NCBI GenBank assembly: GCA_013349285.1
Contig: DUZU01000016.1
Location: forward strand, 1 to 61,559
Source of the DNA: Deltaproteobacteria bacterium
Lineage (GTDB): Bacteria > Desulfobacterota > Desulfobulbia > Desulfobulbales > Desulfurivibrionaceae
Length of the DNA: 61,559 bases
Direction: 5' to 3'
Shown here piece after piece: positions 35,732-45,239 of this stretch. The notes beneath the pieces were generated by a model, which saw only the letters and a program-made list of their open reading frames with translations, had not been told where the DNA came from and ran no database searches. Position numbers and translations under genes: made by a program. How positions within the stretch are numbered: position 1 is the first letter of the stretch; every line of letters begins with the position of its first letter.

Positions 35732-36583
35732 ATGAAAAAGATAAAGGTGTGGTTTGTTACCGGCGCATCGCGGGGACTTGGTTTTGAAATAGCTAAAGCC
35801 GCATTGAAAGCTGGGCATAAAGTTGTGGCAACAGTACGCAGTAATCCAGATCAGCTGCTTAACCAATTAAACGGTGATGAAAACCTTCTAGTTTCTATTC
35901 TTGATGTAACGGATAAAAGCTTAGTGACAACATCTGTTAAGGCCGCAGTAGACAAATTTGGCGGTATTGACATACTGGTAAACAATGCTGGCTATGGATT
36001 GTTAAGTGGTGTTGAGGAAGCACGAGACGAAGATGTGCGGCAAAACTACGAGACCAATGTTTTTGGCCTGTTAAATGTTACCCGTGAAGTTTTGCCACAG
36101 ATGCGTTTACAGCGATCCGGTCATATAATAAACCTTTCTTCCGTTGGCGGAATTTCCGGCTTTCCCGGTTGGGGAATTTACTGCTCGACCAAATTTGCTG
36201 TTGAAGGCATTACTGAATCGATGGCTTTTGAACTGCTTCCATTAGGTATTCATGTTACGGCAGTTGAGCCTGGTTTTTTCAGAACAGATTTTCTCGATAT
36301 TTCATCATTGACAGTAACGGGGAAAATTATTGCCGATTATGATGATACTGCAGGAGAAATGCGAAGGCAAATGGTACTGACCAACAAAAAACAACCTGGT
36401 AGTGCTGCAAAACTAGCTCAAGCCTTAATTGCTTTGGCGAATTGCGAAACCCCACCTGTGCACTTAATGTTGGGCAAGGACACACTTGCTGTTTATCGAG
36501 AAAAGGTTGCTAAGATTGAAAATGAAATTAAAAAATGGCATACCATAATCACTAGCACGGACCATGATTCTATTTCGGGATAA
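35732..36583 (+). CDS. SDR-family NAD(P)-dependent oxidoreductase
   Basis: 283 aa with the chosen ATG, which follows AAAGGAG; an upstream in-frame ATG would add six residues. Classical short-chain dehydrogenase: cofactor motif VTGASRGLG, NNAG in LVNNAGYG, catalytic Ser in NLSSVGG and Tyr/Lys in IYCSTKFAVEG. The substrate is unknown. It lies 96 bases after the AraC-type gene, and the pair sits between the two palindromic repeats. Confidence 0.9.
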   Translation: MKKIKVWFVTGASRGLGFEIAKAALKAGHKVVATVRSNPDQLLNQLNGDENLLVSILDVTDKSLVTTSVKAAVDKFGGIDILVNNAGYGLLSGVEEARDEDVRQNYETNVFGLLNVTREVLPQMRLQRSGHIINLSSVGGISGFPGWGIYCSTKFAVEGITESMAFELLPLGIHVTAVEPGFFRTDFLDISSLTVTGKIIADYDDTAGEMRRQMVLTNKKQPGSAAKLAQALIALANCETPPVHLMLGKDTLAVYREKVAKIENEIKKWHTIITSTDHDSISG

Positions 36584-36603
36584 ATAAAATTATAACCAAT
36601 AAA

Positions 36604-36709
36604 GATCTAGAGGGGACGGTGTTTAATTGTTTAACGTATAGTTCTTTTCTGATTCCATTTCGGCAATACTGGCAGCGGATTAACAATTAAACACCGTCTC
36701 TTTAGTCAC
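36604..36709. repeat. Palindromic repeat element, long copy (REP/MITE-like)
   Basis: A perfect 17-bp inverted repeat (GACGGTGTTTAATTGTT at 36615-36631 and its complement at 36682-36698) encloses a 50-bp loop and is bordered by GATCTAGAGG on the left and TCTCTTTAGTCAC on the right. It shares both borders and GTTTAATTGTTTAACG with the short copy at 34676. It could also stop transcription. The remaining bases of the 36584-36948 gap show no gene. Confidence 0.65.
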
Positions 36710-36948
36710 TCAGTCATACCTAGAATCTCCTCCTGATTTATTACGAGAAAATTCTACTTTTTCACACCTTTAATTTTCGGGGGGGATAACCACCCCAGGT
36801 TCTCGATTTTTTCTTTTCCTTAGCGTAAACCCTGCCTAAACTTTTTTAGCAAAACACTATAGCAAAAACGAACAGGCAAATTTTGTGAACTATGCTAGAA
36901 TAATCTTAACGTGCTTGGCTATGTAACTACAATTACTTGTGGGTTTAT

Positions 36949-39900
36949 ATGAAACTTCGGGGCATCATCTTTCTTAGTTTTTTCATTATCGGACTTTTTC
37001 CGCTTGTTTCTTCCATCTCTTATAATCTCCCCAGGGTATTGGCTACTCTCGAACAGGCCTTGGGAGAGACCGGGATTGCCGAAATGCAAAATCGGTTTCA
37101 ATTGCTCAGTCATGAGATTGAGCGGGGCAAAGAGCGATTACGGTTGCTGGCCATGGTGCCCGGGGTAAAGGAGCTGATTGTATTTGAAGACGACTCACGG
37201 GCGATTGAGTCCAATCTTGCCCGTAAAAGTCTGGAGGGGATGGCCAAGAGCTGGTTTGATAATGAGCGAGGGGTTAATTCCCTGGTCGTTATTGATGCAT
37301 CCGGGAATGAACAGTTTTATCTCAAGCGTAGCGCCCATGGTCAAGTGTTGTCTGTTCAGGGGGATGATCTTGTTTTGCGTCAGGATGAGCTTTTTTTTAA
37401 AGAATCGTTTGAGCTGAAGGCTGGTGAGATTTTTGTTTGGAGCGTCCAACTGGTAACCGATTATATCGGCGATACCCATCATCATGATATTGTCGTTTCC
37501 ATGGGAGTGCCGGTGGCGGGGCGTGATCAAAAAAGCCGGGGCCTGGTTCTGCTCACCCTTGACTTGCATGAGTTTTATCCGGAATTACAACAATATGACC
37601 TGGTGCTGCAAGACGGCACCTATCTGGCCGTTGCCGGGCATATCATGGATCATGAATTTGACCATGGGCAAGGTTTTGTTCATGGCGAAACCGGATCTGC
37701 CGAGGCCTCTATTTACCCTGAATTGAAACAGCTGTTCGCAACCGGGAAACCGGCCATCGTGACTAATCCCCAGGGGCGCAAATATGCCTGGATGCCTCTT
37801 GTCAAAGATGCCCATGAGGAACACAGCGTTTGGGTCGGGCAGCCTATAGATCATTTCGCAATTGATGTTTTATCCCGCCAACTTAAGCAGAACACCCTTG
37901 TCATCGCCTGCGGTTTTGTTCTGCTGGTCGGAATTATTGCCTTTTTTTTAGCCAGGCATGCCGATCAACTCAAACAGAAATTGATGGGTGGTTTCAAATG
38001 TATCCTGAAAGAACAAAAGAAGCCCCTGCTCGGTTGGCAATGGCCTTTGGAGCTGGCCGAACTCAGTAATGAATTAGACTTGCTGGCCGAAACCCATATC
38101 GCCACCAATGAGGCCAGGCGCGTTGCCGAAGAGACCCTGCGGCGTGAAAAGGAGCATGCCCTGGTCACCCTGCGCTCAATCGGTGATGCGGTGATTGTTA
38201 CCGATGTCAAAGGTGAAATCCGCCGGATGAATACGGTGGCCGAATCCCTTACCGGTTGGGGACAGGACCAAGCCCTGGGTAAACAGCTGAAAGAGGTTTT
38301 TGTGATTGTCGATCTTGACAGCGGCGAATTGGCAAATTGCCCGGTGCAACGGGTGCTGCAAACCGGGAAGATCGTCGGTTTGAGCAATCATACCTTATTG
38401 ATCGCCAAAAACGGCAAGGAAATGCAGATTGCCGACAGCGCCGCCCCTATTTGCGATGAGGACGGCGAGGTGTTGGGGGTTGTGCTTGTTTTTCGCGATG
38501 TGACTGAAGATTATAAATTACAGGAGCAGCTGGAATATGAACTGATGGTCAAGCAGGTGTTTACCGATTTGGCCAGAGAGCTGATCTGTGAAAATCTCGA
38601 TATCAGGTTGATTGCCGATATGGTTTTGGAGAAGGCAAAGTTTCTTACCGACAGCAGGGATGGCTATGTGGCTGAAATTATGCCCGGTCGGCGAAATCTT
38701 GTCTGTTATGCCAAGGGTAATATGTTGAAGGCTGATTTTAGGGGCGGCCATGGTGAAATGTATGACTTATTGCCGGATGCAGCCGGCAAGTATCCATTTT
38801 TGTGGGGATATTCCTTAAATAGCAAACAGGATTTTTTTTCTAATAGTCCGCAAGATCATCCGGTGCCGCAGACGGCAAAGCCTGATGGGGTCGTGGTTGA
38901 GAGGTTTATGGCGGTTAATGTTTTGTCCGGTGACGATTTGGTCGGCCAGATTGCCCTGGCCAACTCCTTTCATGATTATACCGACCGGGACTTGACGGTT
39001 ATCCGGCGTCTTGCCGATTATTTCGCCCAGGCTCTCAATGTGTTGCACTCTCATCGGGAGCGTGACAAATTGCTGGCCGACCTCAGGCAGTCACAGAAAA
39101 TGGAGGCCATCGGCACCCTGGCCGGGGGGGTGGCCCATGATTTCAATAATATGCTGACCCCCATTCTCGGCCATGCCGATCTGACCTTGGCTCATTTGCC
39201 CCCCGACGATAACCTGTGTCATAATCTCAATGAGATCAAGAAGGCTGCTCATCGGGCCAAAAATCTGGTGCAGCAGATCCTAACCTTTAGTCGGCAAAAA
39301 GAACACGAACTGGTATGTGTCAAGTTGCAGCCCATCTTAAAGGAAGGGTTGAAAATGCTCCGTTCTTCACTGCCTTCCACCATAAAAATCAACGAGACGA
39401 TTCCGGCGGCTTGCTCTTCCGTGCAGGCGGATCCGACTCAGATTCAGCAGATTCTCGTCAATCTGTGCACCAATGCGGCCCATGCCATGGAGCCTGGTGG
39501 CGGGACGTTGGGGGTTGAGCTGGATGAGGTCGATATCAATCAGGAAGATGGGCTCAGTGTGCCGGATTTGCGGCCCGGTAAATATTTTAGATTGGTGGTG
39601 AGCGATACCGGTTGCGGGATGGAGCGGGTGGTGCTGGAAAGGATTTTCGAACCATATTTTACCACCAAGGCTCAGGGCAAGGGAACCGGTATCGGGCTGT
39701 CGTTGGTGCATGGCATCGTCAAGAATCATAATGGGGAGATCGCGGTTAGCAGTGAGCCGGGAAAAGGATCAACCTTCAGCGTATACCTGCCCCTTTGTTG
39801 TAATAATGATGATATGGTGAATAGTTTGTTGAATGATCAGCTTCCCCGGGGCAAGGAAACGATTTTGTTGGTTGATGACGAGCCCCAGGTTTTGGAGATG

Positions 39901-40224
39901 CTTGAGGAGTTGATTTCCTTTCTCGGTTATGAGGTGGTGGCGGTCAACGACAGCGTTGCCGCCTATGCGCTATTCTGTGAACGGCCGGAAAAGTTTGATC
40001 TGGTTATCACCGATCAAACCATGCCCGGGATGACCGGGGTGGATCTGGCCGCCAAGGTCATGGCCGCCAGAAGTGACATGCCCATTATTCTCTGTACCGG
40101 TTTCAGCGAGGTGGTCGGCGAGGAGCAGGCCAAGAAACTCGGGATCAAAGAGTATGTTCTGAAGCCGGTGGTGATCGGCGATCTGGCCCGTTGCGTTAGA
40201 AGGGTTCTTGATAACAAAAAATGA
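36949..40224 (+). CDS. Hybrid sensor histidine kinase (sensor-PAS-GAF-HisKA-HATPase-REC)
   Basis: About 1091 aa from the ATG at 36949; an upstream TTG would add four residues. Order: membrane helix (about 5-25), large extracytoplasmic sensor with a Cache-like look (about 30-315), second helix (about 318-342), PAS (about 410-530; IGDAVIVTDVKGEIRRMN), GAF-like domain (about 545-690), HisKA with MEAIGTLAGGVAHDFNNML, HATPase with NLCTNAAHAM and GTGIGLSLVHG, and a C-terminal receiver with phosphoacceptor Asp in LVITDQTMPG. No dedicated regulator is adjacent. The stop is 20 nt before nnr. The signal is unknown. Confidence 0.92.
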   Translation: MKLRGIIFLSFFIIGLFPLVSSISYNLPRVLATLEQALGETGIAEMQNRFQLLSHEIERGKERLRLLAMVPGVKELIVFEDDSRAIESNLARKSLEGMAKSWFDNERGVNSLVVIDASGNEQFYLKRSAHGQVLSVQGDDLVLRQDELFFKESFELKAGEIFVWSVQLVTDYIGDTHHHDIVVSMGVPVAGRDQKSRGLVLLTLDLHEFYPELQQYDLVLQDGTYLAVAGHIMDHEFDHGQGFVHGETGSAEASIYPELKQLFATGKPAIVTNPQGRKYAWMPLVKDAHEEHSVWVGQPIDHFAIDVLSRQLKQNTLVIACGFVLLVGIIAFFLARHADQLKQKLMGGFKCILKEQKKPLLGWQWPLELAELSNELDLLAETHIATNEARRVAEETLRREKEHALVTLRSIGDAVIVTDVKGEIRRMNTVAESLTGWGQDQALGKQLKEVFVIVDLDSGELANCPVQRVLQTGKIVGLSNHTLLIAKNGKEMQIADSAAPICDEDGEVLGVVLVFRDVTEDYKLQEQLEYELMVKQVFTDLARELICENLDIRLIADMVLEKAKFLTDSRDGYVAEIMPGRRNLVCYAKGNMLKADFRGGHGEMYDLLPDAAGKYPFLWGYSLNSKQDFFSNSPQDHPVPQTAKPDGVVVERFMAVNVLSGDDLVGQIALANSFHDYTDRDLTVIRRLADYFAQALNVLHSHRERDKLLADLRQSQKMEAIGTLAGGVAHDFNNMLTPILGHADLTLAHLPPDDNLCHNLNEIKKAAHRAKNLVQQILTFSRQKEHELVCVKLQPILKEGLKMLRSSLPSTIKINETIPAACSSVQADPTQIQQILVNLCTNAAHAMEPGGGTLGVELDEVDINQEDGLSVPDLRPGKYFRLVVSDTGCGMERVVLERIFEPYFTTKAQGKGTGIGLSLVHGIVKNHNGEIAVSSEPGKGSTFSVYLPLCCNNDDMVNSLLNDQLPRGKETILLVDDEPQVLEMLEELISFLGYEVVAVNDSVAAYALFCERPEKFDLVITDQTMPGMTGVDLAAKVMAARSDMPIILCTGFSEVVGEEQAKKLGIKEYVLKPVVIGDLARCVRRVLDNKK

Positions 40225-40243
40225 TCAGCTCAGGAATTAAATA

Positions 40244-41800
40244 ATGAAGGTTGCCACGGCCGAACAGATGCGGGCCTGCGATGAGATAACCATCAGCGAA
40301 TGGGGAGTGCCAGGCCTGGTTTTGATGGAAAATGCCGGCAAGGGTACGGTTGCGGCCATGGACCGATTTCTTGGGCCTTTGCCCGGCAAAAAGGTGGTAA
40401 TTTTGGTGGGGCCGGGCAATAATGGAGGGGACGGGCTGGTTATCGCCCGACTGCTGGTTAAACTCGGGGCCTTTGCCCAGGTGGTGATGTTGGTTGCCCA
40501 TGAGCGATTGCAGGGCGATGCCGCCACCAACCTCAATGCGGCCTTGCAGTTGAATATCCCCATGTATAATTGCCTTGTCGAGCAAGACCTGGAGCATGTC
40601 GAGCGGCTGATCGGGGAAAGCGACCTGGTGGTGGACGCCATCTTCGGCACCGGGCTGACCAGACCGGTGGTGGGCCGCTTTGCCGCGGCGATAGCTTGCA
40701 TCAATAATCATAGCGCGGCGGTGGTGGCGGTGGATATCCCTTCCGGCCTGAACAGTGATACCGGCCTGCCTTTGGGGGGCTGTGTCCGGGCGGATCTGAC
40801 CTGCACCTACGGTCTGCTCAAGGTGGGGCAGCTGGTCGCTTCGGGCAAGGAGTATGTCGGACGACTTGAGTTGGTGGATATCGGTATTCCGGCGCAAGCG
40901 GCGGCCCAGGTGGGGGTTGAGTTGGAATATCTCGATGGAGACAGGGTGAAATCCTGGCTGCCTGAGCGCCCCCTTGCCGCTCACAAGGGAACCTTTGGTC
41001 ATCTTTTGGTCATTGCCGGTTCAATCGGTAAAAGCGGGGCGGCCATGCTGTGCGCCCAGGGAGCGCTCCGGGCGGGAACCGGCCTGGTGAGTCTGGCCGC
41101 GCCCCAAGATTTGGCCCGCATTTTCGAGTCGGCCCTGATCGAGGCCATGTCCATAGTCTTGCCATGTTCCCGGCACTGTTTTGTGGTTGAGGATTATGAG
41201 GCGATCATGGCGGCGCTGTCCGGGAAAAAGGCTGTCGTCATGGGCCCTGGTCTTGGAGGCGAGGAGTCAACCGCCGGGCTGGTTGAAAAAATTTATCAGG
41301 ACATCGAGCTGCCCATGGTGGTTGACGCCGATGGCCTGAACCTGCTGGTTGGCAAGACTCTGGTGCTTGAAAAAGCTCCGGCGCCTCGGGTTCTGACCCC
41401 CCATCCGGGGGAGATGGCCCGCCTCTGTGGTCTGACCACCAGTGAGGTTCAGCAAAACCGGTTAAAGATTGCCGGCGACTTTGCGAAGCGAAATAGGGTA
41501 TATTTAGTACTAAAGGGGGCGGGGACGGTGGTCGCCGCGCCCGACGGGCGGTTGGCTATAAATTCCACCGGCAATCCGGGCATGGCGGCCGGCGGCATGG
41601 GGGACGTCCTCACCGGTCTGATCGGCGGCTTGCTGGCCCAAGGGGTTGATCCGTGGCAGGCCGCCTGTCTGGGGGTTTATGTGCACGGCCTTGCCGCCGA
41701 TCTGCTGGCTAAGGATAATGGCCTGTCGTTCGGCTACCTGGCCGGGGAGGTGGCTGCCGCCCTGCCGAGAGCATTCAGGCAGTTACAGGTCGATGGCTGA
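40244..41800 (+). CDS. nnr: Bifunctional NAD(P)H-hydrate epimerase / ADP-dependent NAD(P)HX dehydratase
   Basis: Repairs hydrated NADH and NADPH. The N-terminal YjeF domain (about 1-215) has VGPGNNGGDGLVIARLL and the DAIFGTGL loop. The C-terminal kinase-like domain (about 225-510) has HKGTFGHLLVIAGS, VLTPHPGEMARL and NPGMAAGGMGDVLTG. Length is 518 aa, normal for the fused enzyme. It follows the hybrid kinase on the same strand, and a CBS-domain gene follows it. Confidence 0.95.
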   Translation: MKVATAEQMRACDEITISEWGVPGLVLMENAGKGTVAAMDRFLGPLPGKKVVILVGPGNNGGDGLVIARLLVKLGAFAQVVMLVAHERLQGDAATNLNAALQLNIPMYNCLVEQDLEHVERLIGESDLVVDAIFGTGLTRPVVGRFAAAIACINNHSAAVVAVDIPSGLNSDTGLPLGGCVRADLTCTYGLLKVGQLVASGKEYVGRLELVDIGIPAQAAAQVGVELEYLDGDRVKSWLPERPLAAHKGTFGHLLVIAGSIGKSGAAMLCAQGALRAGTGLVSLAAPQDLARIFESALIEAMSIVLPCSRHCFVVEDYEAIMAALSGKKAVVMGPGLGGEESTAGLVEKIYQDIELPMVVDADGLNLLVGKTLVLEKAPAPRVLTPHPGEMARLCGLTTSEVQQNRLKIAGDFAKRNRVYLVLKGAGTVVAAPDGRLAINSTGNPGMAAGGMGDVLTGLIGGLLAQGVDPWQAACLGVYVHGLAADLLAKDNGLSFGYLAGEVAAALPRAFRQLQVDG

Positions 41801-41853
41801 TCTTAATAGAGTTTTTTTAACAACATTTAAAATATAACCGACGGAGTAACACT

Positions 41854-42309
41854 ATGTTGACTGCCAAGGACATGATGGCGAAAGAAGTGATTACCGTTAA
41901 ACCGGATCTGCCGGTTGAAAAGTTGGCAGCCATTCTTTGGGGGCACCGCATCAACGGGGTGCCGGTCGTGGATGAAAGCGGGACAATGATCGGGGTGGTG
42001 ACCGAAGGCGATCTGGTCGATCAGAAGAAAAAGTTTCATATCCCCACCGCCATTGCCATTCTCGATTCGGTCATCTTTCTCGACAGCGCCAAGTCGGTGG
42101 AAAAAGAGATCAACAAGATGACCGGCGCCACGGTGGGGGATATCTGCAGCAAAAAGCCGATCACCATCGCCTTGGACACCCCTTTGGATGAAATAGCCAC
42201 CATTATGTCGGAGCACAAGGTTCATACCTTGCCGGTGCTCAAGAACGGCAGCCTGGTCGGCGTTGTCGGCAAGGCCGATATCATCCGCACCCTGGCCAAG
42301 GAAAAATAG
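41854..42309 (+). CDS. CBS-domain pair protein
   Basis: A 151-aa protein consisting of two CBS motifs: one from MLTAKDMMAKEVITV to GVVTEGDLVDQ, and a second from VGDICSKKPITIALD to GVVGKADIIRTLAKE. CBS pairs bind adenosine nucleotides and regulate partner proteins. There is no catalytic domain. GGAG precedes the ATG. It ends 6 nt before the convergent pabB stop. Partner unknown. Confidence 0.9.
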   Translation: MLTAKDMMAKEVITVKPDLPVEKLAAILWGHRINGVPVVDESGTMIGVVTEGDLVDQKKKFHIPTAIAILDSVIFLDSAKSVEKEINKMTGATVGDICSKKPITIALDTPLDEIATIMSEHKVHTLPVLKNGSLVGVVGKADIIRTLAKEK

Positions 42310-42315
42310 TTGGGG

Positions 42316-44211
42316 TTATTTGAGTTGCACCTGGATCAGGCCCCGGACCGAGTTGCCGATATAGATCGCTTCGGCTTGCTCAAGGTCGGTCGGCAGGAGA
42401 ACTTTTTCCCGGACCGGCAGGGTGATGTTGTTTAGCAAGAACTTGCGGAACACCCCGGCCAGTAGCCCGCTCTGCAGCGGAGGGGTGAGGATGGCGTTTT
42501 CTTTTTTGATGAAGATGCTGGTGATGCTGCCTTCGGTGACCTCGCCGCGGAGATTGGTAAACAATACCTCGATAAACCCGTTAGCCAAGGCGTGATCCCG
42601 TTCACCGTTATAGAGTTCCCGCACCGTGGTCTTATGATAAAGGTATGGCGATTGCGGATCTGTCCTTCTTTTTGAAAAAGTTACCTTGGGCAGCTCGGCA
42701 GCATTTGCCGGAGGCGGGGGGAGGGCAATATCCGCCGGCGCCGGGCAGGGTGTTGTCTGGATCGTGATGGCGCCGTCCTTGGCCAGGGTCAGCCGGACCC
42801 GTTGGCAGGAGCGGGCGTCGAATTGCGCGGCTTTTTCGGTCAGGGCCTTGCTGATTTGTAATTGATCGTATGGGTAACGAAAGTAGGCGGCGGAATCGGC
42901 CAGCCGGGCCAGATGGTCATCAAGCAGCCAGTAGCCCTGCCCCGGTTGCCAGAGGATGGTTTCAATCAGCTCGAAGCAGGGGGCCGGGTTTACCAGAAAA
43001 TTTCCCTTGAGCAGGCACTCTTGCCATTCTTGTTCCGCCACGGAATCATAAACCACCCCGGAGCCGATCCCCATTGCCCCTTGTTGTCCGGCGAGTTGCA
43101 CCGTGCGGATCGGGACATTGAAGGTCGCTTCACCGCCAGGGGTGATAAAGCCGATGCCGCCGGTGTAAATGCCGCGGGGGGCCTGTTCCAGTTCATGGAT
43201 GATCTCCATGGTTCGGATTTTCGGGGCGCCGGTAACCGAGCCGCAGGGGAACAAGGCCCTGAATAAGGAGTTGAGATCAGTCTCTTTTTTGAGGCGGCCC
43301 TGAATGGTGGAGGTCATCTGATGCAGGGTTTCATATGTTTCCAGATCGAATAGGGAGAGGGTTTTTACCGTGCCGCTTTCACAGATGCGGCCGAGATCGT
43401 TGCGCAGCAGATCGACGATCATTACGTTTTCGCTGCGGTTTTTGATATCTTTTTGCAAGAAATCGCCTAGTTCCCGGTCGTCTTTGTTAAAAAGGCCTCG
43501 CTTGACCGTGCCTTTCATCGGGCGAACGGTACAGGTGTCCCCCTCTTTTTTGAAGAAGAGCTCCGGGGAAAAGGACATGATATCCTGATCGGCGGTGCGG
43601 ATGTATGAGCCGAAGGATACACTCTGATTGCGGCGCAGGTCGCGGTAAAGGGCGGCCGGCGAGCCGGCAAAATCAAAGATCAGTTTGAGGGTGTAGTTGA
43701 CCTGGTAGGTGTCGCCTGCTTCTATATAAGCTTTGATCCGGTTGATGGCGTTGAGATAGTCGGCTTTCTCCTGATTCGGGCTGAGGCCGCTGATGGCGTA
43801 GTTTTGCGGGGTGGCCGGGATTTCGGTCTGCGGCCAGGGGCCGGCTCCGGAGAAAGCGTCATCCTTATGATTGTAGATATGGGGTGTTTGGTAAACCCCC
43901 AGCCAGGCCAAACATTGTTTGTGGTCGATTTTGGCCTGCGCTTTCAGGGCTGGCTCAAGGAGGTAGCCGAATTCATAGGCAAACCAGCCGGCCAGATAAT
44001 GGCCTTGCCTCAGATGGGCTTGCGCTTTTTGGAAAAAAACCGCCGGATCGTCATCCCCCAGGCAGGTCAGGGTCTCCACCGGATCGAGAAAAAGAAAAGA
44101 ACGGAATTCCTGGTCCGTGATTCTGGTCGTTTCAAGAAAGACACTGTTTTCTTTGGCGGCCAGAAGAGCAAGGACCTGATCAAGCATCTTTTCCGGCAGT
44201 GGAGGGGTCAT
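42316..44211 (-). CDS. pabB: Aminodeoxychorismate synthase component I fused to 4-amino-4-deoxychorismate lyase
   Basis: Makes the p-aminobenzoate part of folate. The N-terminal part (about 1-385) is the chorismate-binding PabB domain: SYIRTADQDIMSFSPELFF, PMKGTVKRG, and GSVTGAPKIRTMEIIHELE with GIYTGGIGF. The C-terminal part (about 395-631) is a PLP fold-type IV lyase or aminotransferase domain, with the catalytic Lys probably in YLYHKTTVRELYNGER and the EGSITSIFI strand. Fused PabB-PabC proteins are known. No glutamine amidotransferase subunit (PabA) is in the window. Confidence 0.92.
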   Translation of the reverse strand: MTPPLPEKMLDQVLALLAAKENSVFLETTRITDQEFRSFLFLDPVETLTCLGDDDPAVFFQKAQAHLRQGHYLAGWFAYEFGYLLEPALKAQAKIDHKQCLAWLGVYQTPHIYNHKDDAFSGAGPWPQTEIPATPQNYAISGLSPNQEKADYLNAINRIKAYIEAGDTYQVNYTLKLIFDFAGSPAALYRDLRRNQSVSFGSYIRTADQDIMSFSPELFFKKEGDTCTVRPMKGTVKRGLFNKDDRELGDFLQKDIKNRSENVMIVDLLRNDLGRICESGTVKTLSLFDLETYETLHQMTSTIQGRLKKETDLNSLFRALFPCGSVTGAPKIRTMEIIHELEQAPRGIYTGGIGFITPGGEATFNVPIRTVQLAGQQGAMGIGSGVVYDSVAEQEWQECLLKGNFLVNPAPCFELIETILWQPGQGYWLLDDHLARLADSAAYFRYPYDQLQISKALTEKAAQFDARSCQRVRLTLAKDGAITIQTTPCPAPADIALPPPPANAAELPKVTFSKRRTDPQSPYLYHKTTVRELYNGERDHALANGFIEVLFTNLRGEVTEGSITSIFIKKENAILTPPLQSGLLAGVFRKFLLNNITLPVREKVLLPTDLEQAEAIYIGNSVRGLIQVQLK

Positions 44212-44468
44212 GGCTAATCGGCTTTTGTCGGTATGATTTGATAAAAAGATATAAGGAAATATGACCAGTAATCATTTAATGGCATGTTGTCACATGCGCA
44301 AGGTAAAAAATGACAACGGAAAAAGAGTGGATAGTGTATGTTATTTTTCTGTTTAGCTAGTCAGATGTTGCGAGAACAATAGGAATATTTTATAAAAAAG
44401 GAAATCAATTTTCGACAGAAATTGCTCAGTCATGAGTGTTGTGAATATTTTTAAGGAGGATTTTTAGT

Positions 44469-45152
44469 ATGTTGATTGAAGATTGGATGGCAAAAGATGT
44501 CCTGACCGTGGACGAAAACACCTCTCTAATGCGCGCCACCCGGGTTATGAAGGAAAACAGCATCCGTCGCTTGCCGGTGGTTTCCCATGGTAAATTAATA
44601 GGGATCGTCACCGATCGCGATGTAAAGGATGCCTCTCCGGCAAAAACCACCTCTCTTGACATTCACGAACTTTATTACCTTCTTTCCGAGATGAAGGTTA
44701 AGGATGTCATGACCTCCAACCCCTTGACCCTTAAGGCTGGAGAAACCCTGGAAAAAGCGGCCTTGATCATGCTTGATGATAAGATCTCCGGGTTGCCCGT
44801 GGTTGATGACACCGGCCACCTGGTCGGTTTGCTCAGTGAGACCGACGTGCTGCGCGGTTTTATTCACAGCACCGGTATTCAGGACGGGGCGATACAGTTT
44901 ATGCTGGACCTGCCCGATGCTTCCGGTTCGGTTACCAAGGTGATCGAGACCCTTCGCAAACATAATGCCAGGGTGCTCAGCATCCTGACCTCTTTTGCGG
45001 ATGCCGCTCCCGGCACAAAGCGGGTTTCTCTTCGGATTATGGTTGAGGATGATAGTTTGGCCGAGGCGGTAATCAACGATATTAAAAACAATTATACGGT
45101 AATATTTTTAGGCCGTGATTCAATTAAGGATTTGCCCCGCCGGCGGAAGTAA
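44469..45152 (+). CDS. CBS and ACT domain-containing protein (AcuB-like)
   Basis: 227 aa. Two CBS motifs (about 1-60 and 75-135; MLIEDWMAKDVLTVDE and MKVKDVMTSNPLTLKA) are followed by an ACT-like domain (about 142-215; LDLPDASGSVTKVIETL). A GGAGG site precedes the ATG. Such proteins sense nucleotides and perhaps amino acids; AcuB in Bacillus is linked to acetoin use, but no acetoin genes are here. A terminator follows. Confidence 0.88.
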   Translation: MLIEDWMAKDVLTVDENTSLMRATRVMKENSIRRLPVVSHGKLIGIVTDRDVKDASPAKTTSLDIHELYYLLSEMKVKDVMTSNPLTLKAGETLEKAALIMLDDKISGLPVVDDTGHLVGLLSETDVLRGFIHSTGIQDGAIQFMLDLPDASGSVTKVIETLRKHNARVLSILTSFADAAPGTKRVSLRIMVEDDSLAEAVINDIKNNYTVIFLGRDSIKDLPRRRK

Positions 45153-45187
45153 CTTCGGCTGGTAAGCAAAATCGGGATTGTTGTTTC

Positions 45188-45227
45188 AGCCCTGTCGTAG
45201 GCATCTGCCGGCGACAGGGCTTTTTTT
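45188..45227 (+). terminator. Rho-independent terminator after the CBS-ACT gene
   Basis: Stem AGCCCTGTCG / CGACAGGGCT with a 14-nt loop, followed by a run of seven T on the plus strand. Confidence 0.9.
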
Positions 45228-45239
45228 ATGTAGAACACC

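Noticed and set aside
34676-36709. Integron attC sites around the AraC-SDR pair
   Set aside because: The elements contain GTTTAAC-like ends and hairpins, but they do not fit the GTTRRRY / RYYYAAC core sites, and no integrase is present.
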